A DNA stretch of 64,000 nucleotides from Pseudocercospora fijiensis CIRAD86 (Eukaryota; Ascomycota; Dothideomycetes; Mycosphaerellales; Mycosphaerellaceae): contig NW_006921533.1 in NCBI RefSeq assembly GCF_000340215.1, forward strand, positions 807,616-871,615. Reading direction: 5' to 3'. The notes beneath the pieces were generated by a model. The model saw nothing but the letters and a program-made list of their open reading frames with translations, searched no databases and was not told the DNA's origin. Positions 12,301-21,380 of this stretch are shown here, in pieces (position 1 is the stretch's first letter; each line of letters begins with the position of its first letter). Both the position numbers and the translations under genes were made by a program.

Positions 12301-12503
12301 GAGGAATGAGGCACATAGATCGGACTTCGAGTGCGTCCAGGCTTCGCATCTTTGGCGTTCGTGATTGTGACTCTGGTCTTGGTTCCGGAGGCACTCACAC
12401 GCGTTACTGGCTCCGGACACGGTTCCTGCGGTGACACAGTCCTGATTCGAGGTCTGACCGGCGCCTCTGTATTATAGTCTGCTTCAGACCGATCTCGCGG
12501 CAT
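9385..12503 (-). CDS. CorA-type Mg2+/divalent metal transporter, two exons
   Basis: Exons 10116-12503 and 9385-10065 are joined across a 50-nt intron (donor GTAAGC, acceptor CCAG), giving 1022 aa. The first ATG is at 12503; the few codons upstream would need a non-ATG start. The long N-terminal part is hydrophilic, with a basic stretch, and is typical of large fungal CorA-like proteins. The transport core is at the C-terminus: a long helical stretch, a first membrane helix (about 906-927), FGMS (about 928-931) where bacterial CorA has GMN, and a second helix (about 942-964). FGMS instead of GMN is common in fungal CorA-like families, so selectivity for Mg2+ is not certain. It may sit in the plasma membrane or vacuole; the sequence does not decide. 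The tail is basic. Confidence 0.85.
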
Positions 12504-13025
12504 CGCGCACAACCGTCTTCCCCTCTGTGGACAACTGAAGCCTCAGACGGAGCCTGCTTCCTCAGTTGAGCTCTACGCCGAGGCCCGCCGTTGTATATCA
12601 CCTAATAGCCACTACCTCAATCGTGCGGAAGAGCTTCGCATGCTGCTCAGTGGTCTAATTCCTGTCTAGCAAGCGTATATAGACGTCGATACGTGTACTG
12701 ATCTGGGCCAAGAACTCGATTTCACCTAGTCCACGAACTTGAGTATAGGCGAGGACGATCCTGCTATTCTATAGTGTGCACCCAATACCATGTCGTAGTG
12801 TACCAGTCTTGGGTAGCTTGTGTTTCCGGGCACCGGTCAATTCATTTGTCCGCACCTAGCAGACCGCTCGAGTGGTGATATCCATCACGGCCAAGAAGGA
12901 GCACAACGCGAAATCGGAGGTGCTGGTCCAGCTAGGAAGTGCCATGCTCACTGAATCCTCCTAGGAAGAGCCCTGCGAGGCGGCATCCTTTAGCAAGTCA
13001 TGGTGGGGTAATGTTCGCGAAACGA
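12504..13025. other. Promoter side of CorA-like gene, edge of RIP block
   Basis: No gene seen. The proximal part looks like normal 5' flank. From roughly 12.65 to 12.78 kb TA-rich, partly RIP-like sequence appears, then CA-containing sequence returns up to the target duplication of the adjacent transposon. Confidence 0.5.
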
Positions 13026-13034
13026 GTATCAAAT
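13026..13034. repeat. Left target-site duplication of MULE
   Basis: GTATCAAAT lies immediately outside the left terminal inverted repeat. The partner at 18002-18010 is GTATTAAAT. The single difference is CA versus TA, the RIP change. Confidence 0.85.
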
Positions 13035-13079
13035 CCTCGCCACTTCCCCGAGCCCCAGCTACCCGCCCGAGCCCCAGTA
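13035..13079 (+). repeat. MULE left terminal inverted repeat (45 bp)
   Basis: Begins CCTCGCCACTTCCCC and contains two copies of CGAGCCCCAG. It matches the reverse complement of 17957-18001 at 42 of 45 positions. All three differences are C here against T in the right copy, each followed by A. Similarity continues weakly for about 20 bp inwards. Confidence 0.9.
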
Positions 13080-13272
13080 GATATACTAATGTAGAATCGT
13101 CCTGAATTAGATTACGTGCTGTTTCTACCTATTACATATTATATCCGTTCTTGAATAGTGTTGTTAATAGGCGCGGAGGTCGCGCCTCGAATTCGCGCCT
13201 CGAATTCTACTGTAGACCTAAAGTTCGCATTTCTTCCCCCTTTCGTAGTAGATTACCTAGTAACTACCGAAA

Positions 13273-13960
13273 ATGGCTGAATCTCTATCCTACGACGAGT
13301 TTCTCGATAAAGTTATCGCCGGCGGCGGTAATAGCGCAGCGGCGGCGGCGGCGGCGGCGGTAGTAGAAGGTATAGAAGGCGCGCTCTCGGCGGTAGTTAT
13401 TAAGTCGTAGAAGGAGGTAGAAATAGAGGTGGAAGGTATAGAAGGCGCGCTCTCGGCGGTAGTTATTAAGTCGTAGGAAGAGGTAGAAATAGAGGTAGAA
13501 GGTATAGAAGGCGCGCTCTCGGCGGTAGTTATTAAGTCGTAGGAAGAGGTTCAATTTGTCTCGGAGATACGTATTCGAGGCCGCTCGCGCTTACTGTCGC
13601 TATCGCTACCGCGCGAGCGTATCAATCTACTAGAATATCGATTAGTATTGCCGCGACCTTAAAAGCACGAGTTTGTAACGATTAAGCGCCCTCGTAGGCT
13701 ATTGCCTCGCTAGTCGTCGTTTCCTTCGAAGAATGCGCTCGTACGCTATATTTAGTCGTTTAGTATAGATACTAGATTCGAGTTTAAAGAGTAGAAACCT
13801 AAGAAGAATAAGGATAGTATTAAAAATGTGCTCCTAGGCGGCTAGCGCGTGCCTAGAGGAGTGCGAGCGAAGCTTTCGCCTTATATATACTAAGCTAATT
13901 CGGTTCTTTAGACCTCGAAGCTAGACCTTAAAGCTATTACTATTATTATACGATTTAGTT
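13273..13960 (+). pseudogene. Degenerate first ORF of MULE, with 22-aa repeats
   Basis: A reading frame opens at an ATG (MAESLSYDEFLDKV). It runs into a GCG (poly-Ala) tract and then three 66-bp tandem repeats, each coding 22 residues around EGALSAVVIKS. After that it continues with TAG interruptions towards 13.96 kb. Every stop in the first part is TAG where CAG would restore the frame. I recognise no domain. It may be the N-terminal part of the transposase or a separate accessory protein. The 3' limit is approximate. Confidence 0.5.
13363..13560. repeat. Three 66-bp in-frame tandem repeats
   Basis: Copies start at 13363, 13429 and 13495, period 66 bp. A GCG tract at about 13322-13360 precedes them. 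Because the period is divisible by three, the repeat preserves the frame of the MULE first ORF. Confidence 0.85.
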
Positions 13961-13984
13961 CTATTAGAATAGTTTATTAGGAAT

Positions 13985-14500
13985 AAGTATTTTTATATTT
14001 TTGTATTACTATTTTTCTTTTCTAGTATTTTAGATACTACTTTATTATTTTTAACTTTACATATATTACTTACTTTTATTCTAGTTTTCTCTAATTTTTT
14101 ATATCTATTACTACTTTTTATATTATTAAAAAAACTATTTTTAATTTTTTTCTTTAATGTTTTACAGTTTTTCTATTTAGTATCTTACTTGTTTTACTCA
14201 CCTATTTTATATTTTCTTATTTATTTTTATTATATGTTTTCTTTTTTCTAATACGTCTAAGTCCTCTTATTTATATCCTTATTTATTACTTGTTTTCTAT
14301 CTTACTACTTAGTTTAGTACTAGCTTATTATTTAGTCTATTAATTAGCTTATTATTTAGTTTATTATTTACTAATTTTACTTTGTTCTCTAGTTTTTTAT
14401 TTAATCTACCATTTGCTTTACCATTTAGTTTCTTCTCTAGTTTATTATTTACCTTCTTTTTAACTTTATTATAAGTTATTTATTTACTAGAATATAATTT
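13985..14500. other. T-rich, purine-poor tract inside MULE
   Basis: About 0.5 kb in which the plus strand is dominated by T (with A and some C) and G is very scarce. No coding potential. It separates the first frame from the minisatellite and transposase, and may be a spacer or an inserted fragment. Confidence 0.6.
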
Positions 14501-14510
14501 ATTTTATTAA

Positions 14511-14845
14511 TTGTTTAACTAATTGTTTAACTAATTGCTTTACTAATTGTCCAATTAATTATTTAATTAATTGCCTTACTAATTGTTCTACTATTGTTTT
14601 ATTTATTGTTTTATTAATTGTTTTGTTAATTGTTTTGTTAATTGTTTTGTTAATTGTTTCGTTAATTGTTTTATTTATCGTTTTATTAATTGGTTTATTA
14701 ATTGGTTTGTTAATTGTTTTGTTAATTGTTTTATTAATTGTTTTGTTAATTGTTCTATTAATTGTTTTATTAGTTGTTTTATTAGTTGTTTTATTAGTTG
14801 TTTTATTAGTTGTTTTGTTTGTTGTTTTGTTAATTGTTTTACTAA
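14511..14845. repeat. 12-bp AT-rich minisatellite
   Basis: Roughly 28 imperfect copies of a 12-bp unit close to TTGTTTTGTTAA, with variants TTGTTTTATTAA and TTGTTTTATTAG. The period divisible by three creates a long spurious open frame of repeating hydrophobic/Cys residues, which I do not regard as a gene. Confidence 0.85.
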
Positions 14846-15217
14846 CTAGGATAGTACCCGTACGTAAGTGCTTCTGCTCCTTCTACTTACGTAGTAATAG
14901 CGGTAGCGCCCGCGAGTTTTTAAATTTTATATATACCTAGTATAGCGGAGCCGCGAATTTTAGGGTTCCTCGCTCTTATTCTCGCTCTCGTTCCTTTAAT
15001 ATTTTTTCGGTAATTTTATAAATTTAAATCGTATGTTTTCTATAATTAAAATTAATTTTTCTATAGGTTCTTTTATTAAAAGTTGTTTTATAAATTCTTT
15101 TATTAATGTTTTAGTTAATTTTCTTATTAATTTTCTTATTAATTGTTTGTATATTTTACTATATATTTTACTATATATTTGAAGTGTTAGAAGGAAGGCA
15201 AAAGGCTTTACTAGCGG

Positions 15218-15280
15218 TTGTTCGGGAAGTCGGCGCTTGTTCGGGAAGTCGGCGCTTGTTCGGGAAGTCGGCGCTTGTTC
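15218..15280. repeat. 19-bp tandem repeat
   Basis: Three full copies plus a partial copy of a 19-bp unit containing GTTCGGGAAGTCGGC, starting at 15218, 15237 and 15256. Lies just upstream of the MULE transposase. Confidence 0.85.
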
Positions 15281-15419
15281 GGAGATACCGGCGCTAGCTC
15301 CGAAAGTCTCCACTTGTAGAAATTGACCAATTAGGTATACAGGATTCTGAAATCCGGGGTCGGCTTGGCGTCACGTGTAGCTAAGTGCGCATTCCAGCAA
15401 CTTACTATTGTAAGGCGAG

Positions 15420-17830
15420 CTTCGCTCGCAAATACCGCTATCTCTACGTCTGCGGCTACTTTAGTAAGCCTAACAAACGCACCTAGATAACGACTAATAA
15501 GGCGAAGAAGAAGACGAAGAAGATTAGCTATAAATTCTATTTCTACGCTATTACTGTCGACCCTCGTACGCCGGATAGTAAGTAGTATATTCGCTACTCT
15601 TCTAAAGATATATATTGCTAGTATAACTATAGACCTAACGACGTTGTCTTATTAACTAATATACGTGTCCGTACGAGGTCTTAGCAATTCCTTAAGCAAC
15701 TAGAGCGATTATAGTAGTTACGAATACTAACCTCGAAGATTATAGCCTATTTCCGAGGCTAGGGAGTTATTCTAAAGCTATACAACGTCTATAATATTGC
15801 TTTTAACCGCAATACTGTCGCTCGAAGAGAGTCAAACTAGGCCGAGAGAATAGTTAAGCTACTAGACGAGAATTTAATCTTCTACGAGATAATAACTAAT
15901 CCTAAGAATAGTGCAATTCGGTTAATAGTTGCCCTCTATCTACGGTCGCTCTCTGCCTATAAGGACACGCTATATATTATCTATTTGGATACGACTTATA
16001 GCACTAATTTATATAACCTCGAGTTGCTAGATATTGTCGCCGCTAGACCGATAAATAATACGATTAAACTCGGTATTAGCCTTGTTAAACCGAAGCCTAA
16101 TAAGGCGGCCTTTATATAGCTATTGCAGTTAATCCGGAATGGCTTCGAGAAGCATAGTTGTCTACTACCTATTGTCTTTAGCACTAACCGTAAAGCGGCT
16201 CTTATATTAGCGATTAACGAGGTATATCTAGAGTCTAAGAATATCGTCTGCGACTAGTACCTATAATAAGACATATTAACTCGAGTACGCAAAGAATGAG
16301 GCGACTTTGTATAGGTAAAGGCTAACGATAGCTCGTAGACTAATAGTCTAAGGACTACTTAGTTTATAAAGCTGTTTACTTATATAGTCTAGAGTTAGTC
16401 CGAGGAAGAATTTAACGATAAGGCTTATAAGCTAGATAACGTGTTTCTATAGTTCAAGTCCTATTTGAACAATAACTAGTAGTGTTATAAGGAGAAGATT
16501 GTCTACTACTAGACTAACTAAGTAATGCACTTTAGCTATAAAACAACGTTACGAGTCGAGGCAACCTACGGTCGGATTAAGGAGTAGTTAAACTATAGCA
16601 GTCGGTACGATATCTTCACCCTCTTTAAGTCGCTTCTTAACTAGTAGCACTAAGGCTACGACCGCCGCCGAGCTGCACTCGCTAACAACCTGAAGCGCTG
16701 TTCTAAGGCCTTAATCGGTCTATTCTAGTCTTCTATAACTCGAGTTATTAGCGACTATTGCCTTCTCGAAGTACAGGCTCTATACTCGCGTACTAACTCG
16801 CTTTTAAAGGCTATAGTTAATGCTAATAGCAACGAGATTAAGCACTCGGTATACTCGTATTCTTGTCTATAGTGCCGCTATAACGACTACCTATCTAAGA
16901 CCTATAGCTATCCGTGCCTTTACGATATTATAAAGCTTCTAGAGACAGAGGGCAGCCGTATAGTGCTATTGCCTTCTTACTTCTACGCTTACTAGTTTGT
17001 CGACTTTAAGAAGGTACGGCTCTTTAACTCGTACCGTATTCGAGAGCTATAGGTGATCTATAGCAACCGTAAACCTCTTACTAGCGGAGCGACGTTATAT
17101 ACAACAAAACGTATAGCAACGGCTCGAGAATTAGACGACTTGAATAAGATAGCAGTCGCTAAGAAGCAGAAGACAACAATACTAAGAATAGCGGCCTTCG
17201 TACTCGAGCCTAGCGTATCGCTTACTTAGTTGCGGACGACTATTAAGCACTATAAGTGCGTAAAGAGCTAATGCCGTACTTAACAGTGTCCTTACTAGAA
17301 GGCTGATCGACTATATAGCTCTGCCTGCTACCCTTCTAGCTTCGAGTACTATAATCTACGTTAAGAGCTATTACTTCCTATTAAACTACAACTACAACCT
17401 CCTTCTAAGCTAGACCTTCTACGGCAAGAGCTTAATAACCTTCGAGCGCGTAAAGAACAGCGCACTTAGTAACAGATTGAATATAGCCGACAGCAGGCGG
17501 CGTTGTTTGAACAGTAGCAACGACAGGCTGCTTAGTAACACTAGCAACAACAACAACAATAGTTACTTATACAGCTAATAGGACGGCTACTTTATTACTA
17601 GGTACTATAGCAACAGCACTATTAGTTTACTTAGTAGCAGCACTATTAGTTCACTTAGTAGCAGTATTATATATAGCAACAGGCTAGCTAGCAGGCTAGA
17701 GACTAGTATAAGCTAGCATATATAGCCTCGCGTAGTTATAAGGCTATAGGTCGTAACCCGCTTAGACCTAAGTAGATAGCAACAACTAACAACACCTTAA
17801 ATTTTGCTATACTACTAATTTGCTAACAAA
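15420..17830 (+). pseudogene. Degenerate MULE transposase
   Basis: Reading through TAG stops gives a recognisable FAR1/Mutator-type transposase. There is an N-terminal basic region (KAKKKTKKISYKFYFYA). A DDE core segment reads LLPIVFSTNRKAALILAINE, followed by a degraded C-x-W-H position (VCD*YL) and the downstream TLRVEATYGRIKE block, which corresponds to the family TxRVExxH..LK motif. The C-terminal part is Gln-rich (17.46-17.72 kb) with many CAA codons surviving beside TAG. At the conserved Trp the codon is TAG as well, so TAG stands for both former CAG (Gln) and TGG (Trp). The protein is dead. Limits are approximate. Confidence 0.75.
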
Positions 17831-17956
17831 CTTTAGCTTTATAGCTGCTAGCAGTAGTATAGAGGTAGTTGCCCGGTCGGTAGTAGTTGCGGGGATCCGG
17901 AAATCGCTTCCCTACGCGATTTTGTTAGGAACAGCGGATTCTATAATCTACTATAT

Positions 17957-18001
17957 TACTAGGGCTCGGGCGGGTAGCTAGGGCTCGGGGAAGTAGCGAG
18001 G
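17957..18001 (-). repeat. MULE right terminal inverted repeat (45 bp)
   Basis: Reverse complement begins CCTCGCTACTTCCCC. It differs from the left repeat at three places, all C to T before A. The right end is therefore more RIP-mutated than the left end. Confidence 0.9.
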
Positions 18002-18010
18002 GTATTAAAT
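18002..18010. repeat. Right target-site duplication of MULE
   Basis: GTATTAAAT, against GTATCAAAT on the left. This fixes the right edge of the element at 18001. Confidence 0.85.
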
Positions 18011-18702
18011 AGTGTTAAAGGACTATCTCCTATCAGACCCTTGCTAAGAGCGCACGAGCTACCGGTTTATTTATAAACCCCTTACGTAGCAAGGGTCTAA
18101 TAGCAAAAGTACCGATCGGGCTAGATCTAAGATCCCTAATTTGCGATATTGCATATAACGCGATATATATTAATATTTTATAATAAGGACGTAGAGCAGG
18201 CAATCGGATTTTATTCTACCTAAAAATCATGTTAATGCGACGTTAGGTTGTTATATTATAGTCTATAAGCCGAGGGCACTACCTAGCTATTAAAAAGCCG
18301 GCTTTAGTAATAGACTTAGTCTTACTAAAAACACCTATTTTAAAACATTACCTAATCGATATACAAACACTTAGAGGCCCTAGCGCTACCAATTTTATAA
18401 TAATCCCCGTTTAGTATATATATATACGATAATATAGTATTATATTATATCTAGAGAGCGGAGGTTACTCTAAGCTACGTACTAAGACTTAGCTTTGTCG
18501 ACTTTATGTATGTTTCTAGTCCGTGCGTCTTTATATGTTTGCTACGGTTAGACGCGCCGCTCGCGGGCACTAGTCGCTTCTATTATAATCTATTCCTTCG
18601 ACGCCGTCGCTATTAATCTAGTCGTAACAATCTAGCATTTAACCTAGTATTTAACCTAGCATTTAACCTAGTCGCAACAATCTAGCATTTAATCTAGCGA
18701 CA
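18011..18702. other. Non-coding RIP-mutated DNA with nested hairpin
   Basis: No gene seen. A nested palindrome spans 18035-18098: outer arms AGACCCTTGCT / AGCAAGGGTCT (11 bp) and an inner GGTTTAT / ATAAACC. Short tandem copies of a CTAGCATTTAAC-like unit occur at about 18.62-18.70 kb, just before the next reading frame. It may be the 5' non-coding end of the DUF6589-type element. Confidence 0.5.
18035..18098. repeat. Nested inverted repeat (possible cruciform)
   Basis: Perfect 11-bp outer arms at 18035-18045 and 18088-18098 enclose a second inverted repeat at about 18064-18079. It sits 24 bp outside the MULE target duplication. It could be a terminus of an adjoining element. Confidence 0.7.
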
Positions 18703-20285
18703 ATGTCGGACGATAGCGATACTATTATAGCCGATATAGACAATAAGCCGCTACTAATAGAGCCTTCTAGCTTGCCTATACTACTATAGCAATATAATGC
18801 ATTCGATACGAGCGAGCTCGGCTTAGCGCTACTATTAGACTAGCTTGTAGATATAGTAGTAGAATATAGCCTTATAGAATATAGCCCTTACTAGACGAGC
18901 GAGCTTTTAGCGTTACTATTAGACTAGCTTAAAGATATAGTAGTAGAATACGGCCTTCCGATAGCGCTAGCTCTAGTTGTTCTAACCCGCTAAGAGCGCC
19001 GTATAGGTCTACGCGCTAACGTCGCGCTACTTATTATCGAGGAAGAAGAGGAGGAAATAGATAAAGATAATTACGAGACTAAGGATTAGGATAATAAGAT
19101 AAGCGATAATAAGGTCGAAGCTAAAGCCGCTAGTGCTAAAGGTAGCTAGTTCTTTCGACTAGAAGATAAAGGAGACTTCTTAGATAATAATAATAATATC
19201 GAGCCTTAGATTATCGGTACTACTCGCCCTAGTACCGCTCGGAAGCGCTAGTTTCTAGCTAGTTTAGCAGCTAAGAAGAAGAACTTGAAGAAGAAGAAGC
19301 GTAAGAGTCTAAAGACTCTACCGTAGAAGTATACTAATGTTATAGACCTACTAAACTACGAGTACCTTACTACGCTAAAGCTGCTCTTAATATAGGTAGG
19401 AGATCTAGGAATAAAGATATAGCGCCGTCGTATCGATAAGATTATCGATGTCTTCTTATTCGAGGGTCTCGTAAGTACTCGTAGGCTCCGTTCTAAGTTG
19501 AAGAGGCTCGTTAGTAAGAAATTCTTTAACTAGTACGATCCGGACTCTACTATCGATAGATAAGAGAAGCTAAGTAAGATAGACAAAGTTATTAAAGATA
19601 TAGCGCCAACTTAGTATAGTATCCTATAGAGTTTGCTTCCTAATAAGCGCTATACCGCTAAAGATATCGCTAAGGAAGATTAACCTAGTATCCGAGACAA
19701 ATTTAGCCGCTAGAAGAAGCGTATCGCTACGATTACGTAGATCGTTGCTCGATCGATTTTATTAAAGAAGGCGTCCTAGTTTAGTAAGTCCTTTAGGCTG
19801 TTCCTATATACTAGTAGTATTAAGCGACGAGTCGTCGATGTCCTTAGTATAATAGGTCTTTATCCTACCTATCGTATACTATAGCGGCTAGCGAGGAAGA
19901 CTGCTCGTACTAACCGAGAATAGGCAGTTAAGATGTTTATTAAGGGTAGATATATAATCGTATACGACAACTTCTATATCTAGGAGAACCGGAAGGCTAT
20001 CTAGACGACTAGTAGCAATACTAAGTAGCGCAATATAACGACCTCGTATATTGCTAGGCATTAAGCTATCTAGAAGGGCCTAAAGAAGTATATACTAAAG
20101 CTTAACAAGAAGATAAATCTACGGATTATCTTACGTAAGATCTGTAGCGATAAGTATAAGAAGGCGACCTCGTTATATTATATCGACTAGGCTATAGGTT
20201 TCCTTACCGGTAGTAAGCTCTAGTAGCTATTCGAGGAATACGAGTTTAAGGGTCCTAATATAGACGATCGTACTCGCGGTAGTAG

Positions 20286-20394
20286 ACTTGAAGTGTGTAG
20301 AAAGATCTATAAGTTTGTCTATAGAAGGACTAAGAAGTCGCTTAAATAGTGCAGCGCGTATGCACGGTTTAGGTCCTAGACCCTGTGTTTCAAG
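20286..20394 (+). repeat. 109-bp direct repeat, copy 1 (un-RIPed)
   Basis: Matches 21272-21380 except at a handful of positions. At each difference this copy has CA or TG where copy 2 has TA. It keeps GTGCAGCGCGTATGCACGG, where copy 2 reads GTGTAGCGCGTATATACGG. It therefore belongs, by mutation state, with the insert to its right and not with the sequence to its left. Confidence 0.9.
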
Positions 20395-20472
20395 TCACCC
20401 CCTCGTATATATATAAGGCACGTAGGTAAGTACAAAGTCGCTTAAATCAAACAAAGAGGTATCAGTCAACAG

Positions 20473-20735
20473 CCTAGGCTTCTTGCCCTTACAATAGCTA
20501 TTTAGTTAGTTAATAGCCTAGGCTTCTTGCCCTTACAATGGCTATTTAGTTTAGTTAGCAACCTAGGCATTATGCCCTTTATTAGTTATTTAGTTAGTTA
20601 GCAACCTAGGCATCTTGCCCTTTATTAGTTGTTTAGTTAATTAGCAACCTAGGCATCTTGCCCTTATAATAGTTGTTTAGTCAATTAGCAACCTAGGTAT
20701 CTTGCCCTTCTAATAGTTGTTTAGTTCAGTTAGTT
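20473..20735. repeat. 44-bp tandem array, six units
   Basis: Units share CCTAGGC(A/T)TCTTGCCCTT and a TAGTTAGT-type tail. Their CCTAGG starts are at 20473, 20517, 20562, 20605, 20648 and 20692 (spacing 43-45 bp). The array is not translated in any sensible frame. Confidence 0.85.
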
Positions 20736-20743
20736 AGCCGCCG

Positions 20744-20769
20744 CACCCCCTGCTTCTAGCAGGTTAGTG
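20744..20769. repeat. Hairpin A, CACCCCC type
   Basis: Stem CCTGC / GCAGG around a 5-nt loop. The outer arms (CACC... / ...AGTG) pair only partly. First of three 26-bp look-alikes inside the insertion. Confidence 0.6.
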
Positions 20770-20797
20770 TTAATTGCGGTTAAGTTAGTAGCTACGA

Positions 20798-20823
20798 CAC
20801 CCCCTGCTTCTTGCAGGTAGGTG
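20798..20823. repeat. Hairpin B, CACCCCC type
   Basis: Stem CACC..CCTGC / GCAGG..GGTG around the loop TTCTT. Near-perfect pairing with a small bulge. Confidence 0.7.
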
Positions 20824-21203
20824 CTTAAAGCAGCCGTTTAGTCGTAGTTTAGTCGTGTTAGGTTCAGTCGTATTAGGTTCAGTCGTTTAGAAGGCCTAGT
20901 TCTTGCTAGTTACTAGCTCTAAACCAGGTCGAGGGTTATTCTCTAGTACAGTAATAGCCAAATTGGCGGCTTGTTAGTTGAGATTCAGAATTCTTATATT
21001 AGTTAGGCGCTAGTTTAGGGTTCTTCTTAAAGCAGGTTAGACTATGCTTCTTCTTGCAGTAGTTGCAGTACTGCTTGTCGGTGTTCTTGTTGTCGGTGTT
21101 CTTGTTTAGTTTGCGAATGCCGCTAGTCGCGATAGTCGCAGTAGTCGAGTCGGAAACGGCTATCTTAGCTGTTTAATTGTCGGTCTTAGTCGGGTCTTGT
21201 TCG

Positions 21204-21229
21204 CACCCCCTACTTTGCGTAGGAGGGTG
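21204..21229. repeat. Hairpin C, CACCCCC type
   Basis: Stem CACCC.CCTAC / GTAGG.GGGTG around TTTGC. Relative to A and B the G-C pair in the stem is changed to A-T on both sides, so pairing is kept. Confidence 0.7.
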
Positions 21230-21271
21230 TTTAGTTAGTTAGTCTGCGGTAGCAGTTAAGGGCTTATAACT

Positions 21272-21380
21272 ACTTGAAGTGTATAGAAAGATCTATAAGT
21301 TTGTCTATAGAAGGACTAAGAAGTCGCTTAAATAGTGTAGCGCGTATATACGGTTTAGGTCCTAGACCCTGTGTTTTAAG
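21272..21380 (+). repeat. 109-bp direct repeat, copy 2 (RIP-mutated)
   Basis: Second copy, starting ACTTGAAGTGTATAG. All differences from copy 1 are CA to TA or TG to TA. It is continuous with the RIP-mutated right half of the DUF6589-type frame. Confidence 0.9.

Larger units (their letters stand above)
13035..18001. mobile_element. Complete Mutator-like element (MULE), 4,967 bp, RIP-mutated
   Basis: Bounded by 45-bp terminal inverted repeats and a 9-bp target duplication, the size usual for Mutator-like elements. Inside are a first degenerate reading frame (from 13273), an AT-rich minisatellite tract, and a degenerate MULE transposase (about 15420-17830) on the plus strand. CpA is largely replaced by TpA while CpG is retained, the RIP signature, so coding frames are full of TAG. 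The element cannot encode a functional protein as it stands. Boundaries come from direct comparison of the two ends. Confidence 0.9.
20395..21271. mobile_element. Low-RIP insertion between 109-bp repeats, unknown type
   Basis: 877 bp that keep many CAG and CTG trinucleotides, unlike both flanks. It begins TCACCCCCTCG followed by a TATATATATAAGGCA box-like stretch. It carries a 44-bp tandem array (20473-20735), three 26-bp hairpins starting CACCCCC, and no long reading frame. I recognise no transposase, reverse transcriptase or known terminus. With copy 1 of the repeat it forms a 986-bp unit. It could be a non-autonomous element, an LTR fragment or an integrated circle. Confidence 0.6.

Noticed and set aside
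14583..14940. Long plus-strand open frames of repeating Asn-Cys-Phe-Val or Leu-Ile-Val residues
   Set aside because: They are the translation of a 12-bp minisatellite in two frames; no start context, domain or conservation.
20286..21380. 109-bp repeats as a normal transposon target duplication
   Set aside because: Far too long for any cut-and-paste family, and the two copies have different mutation states, with copy 1 belonging to the insert.
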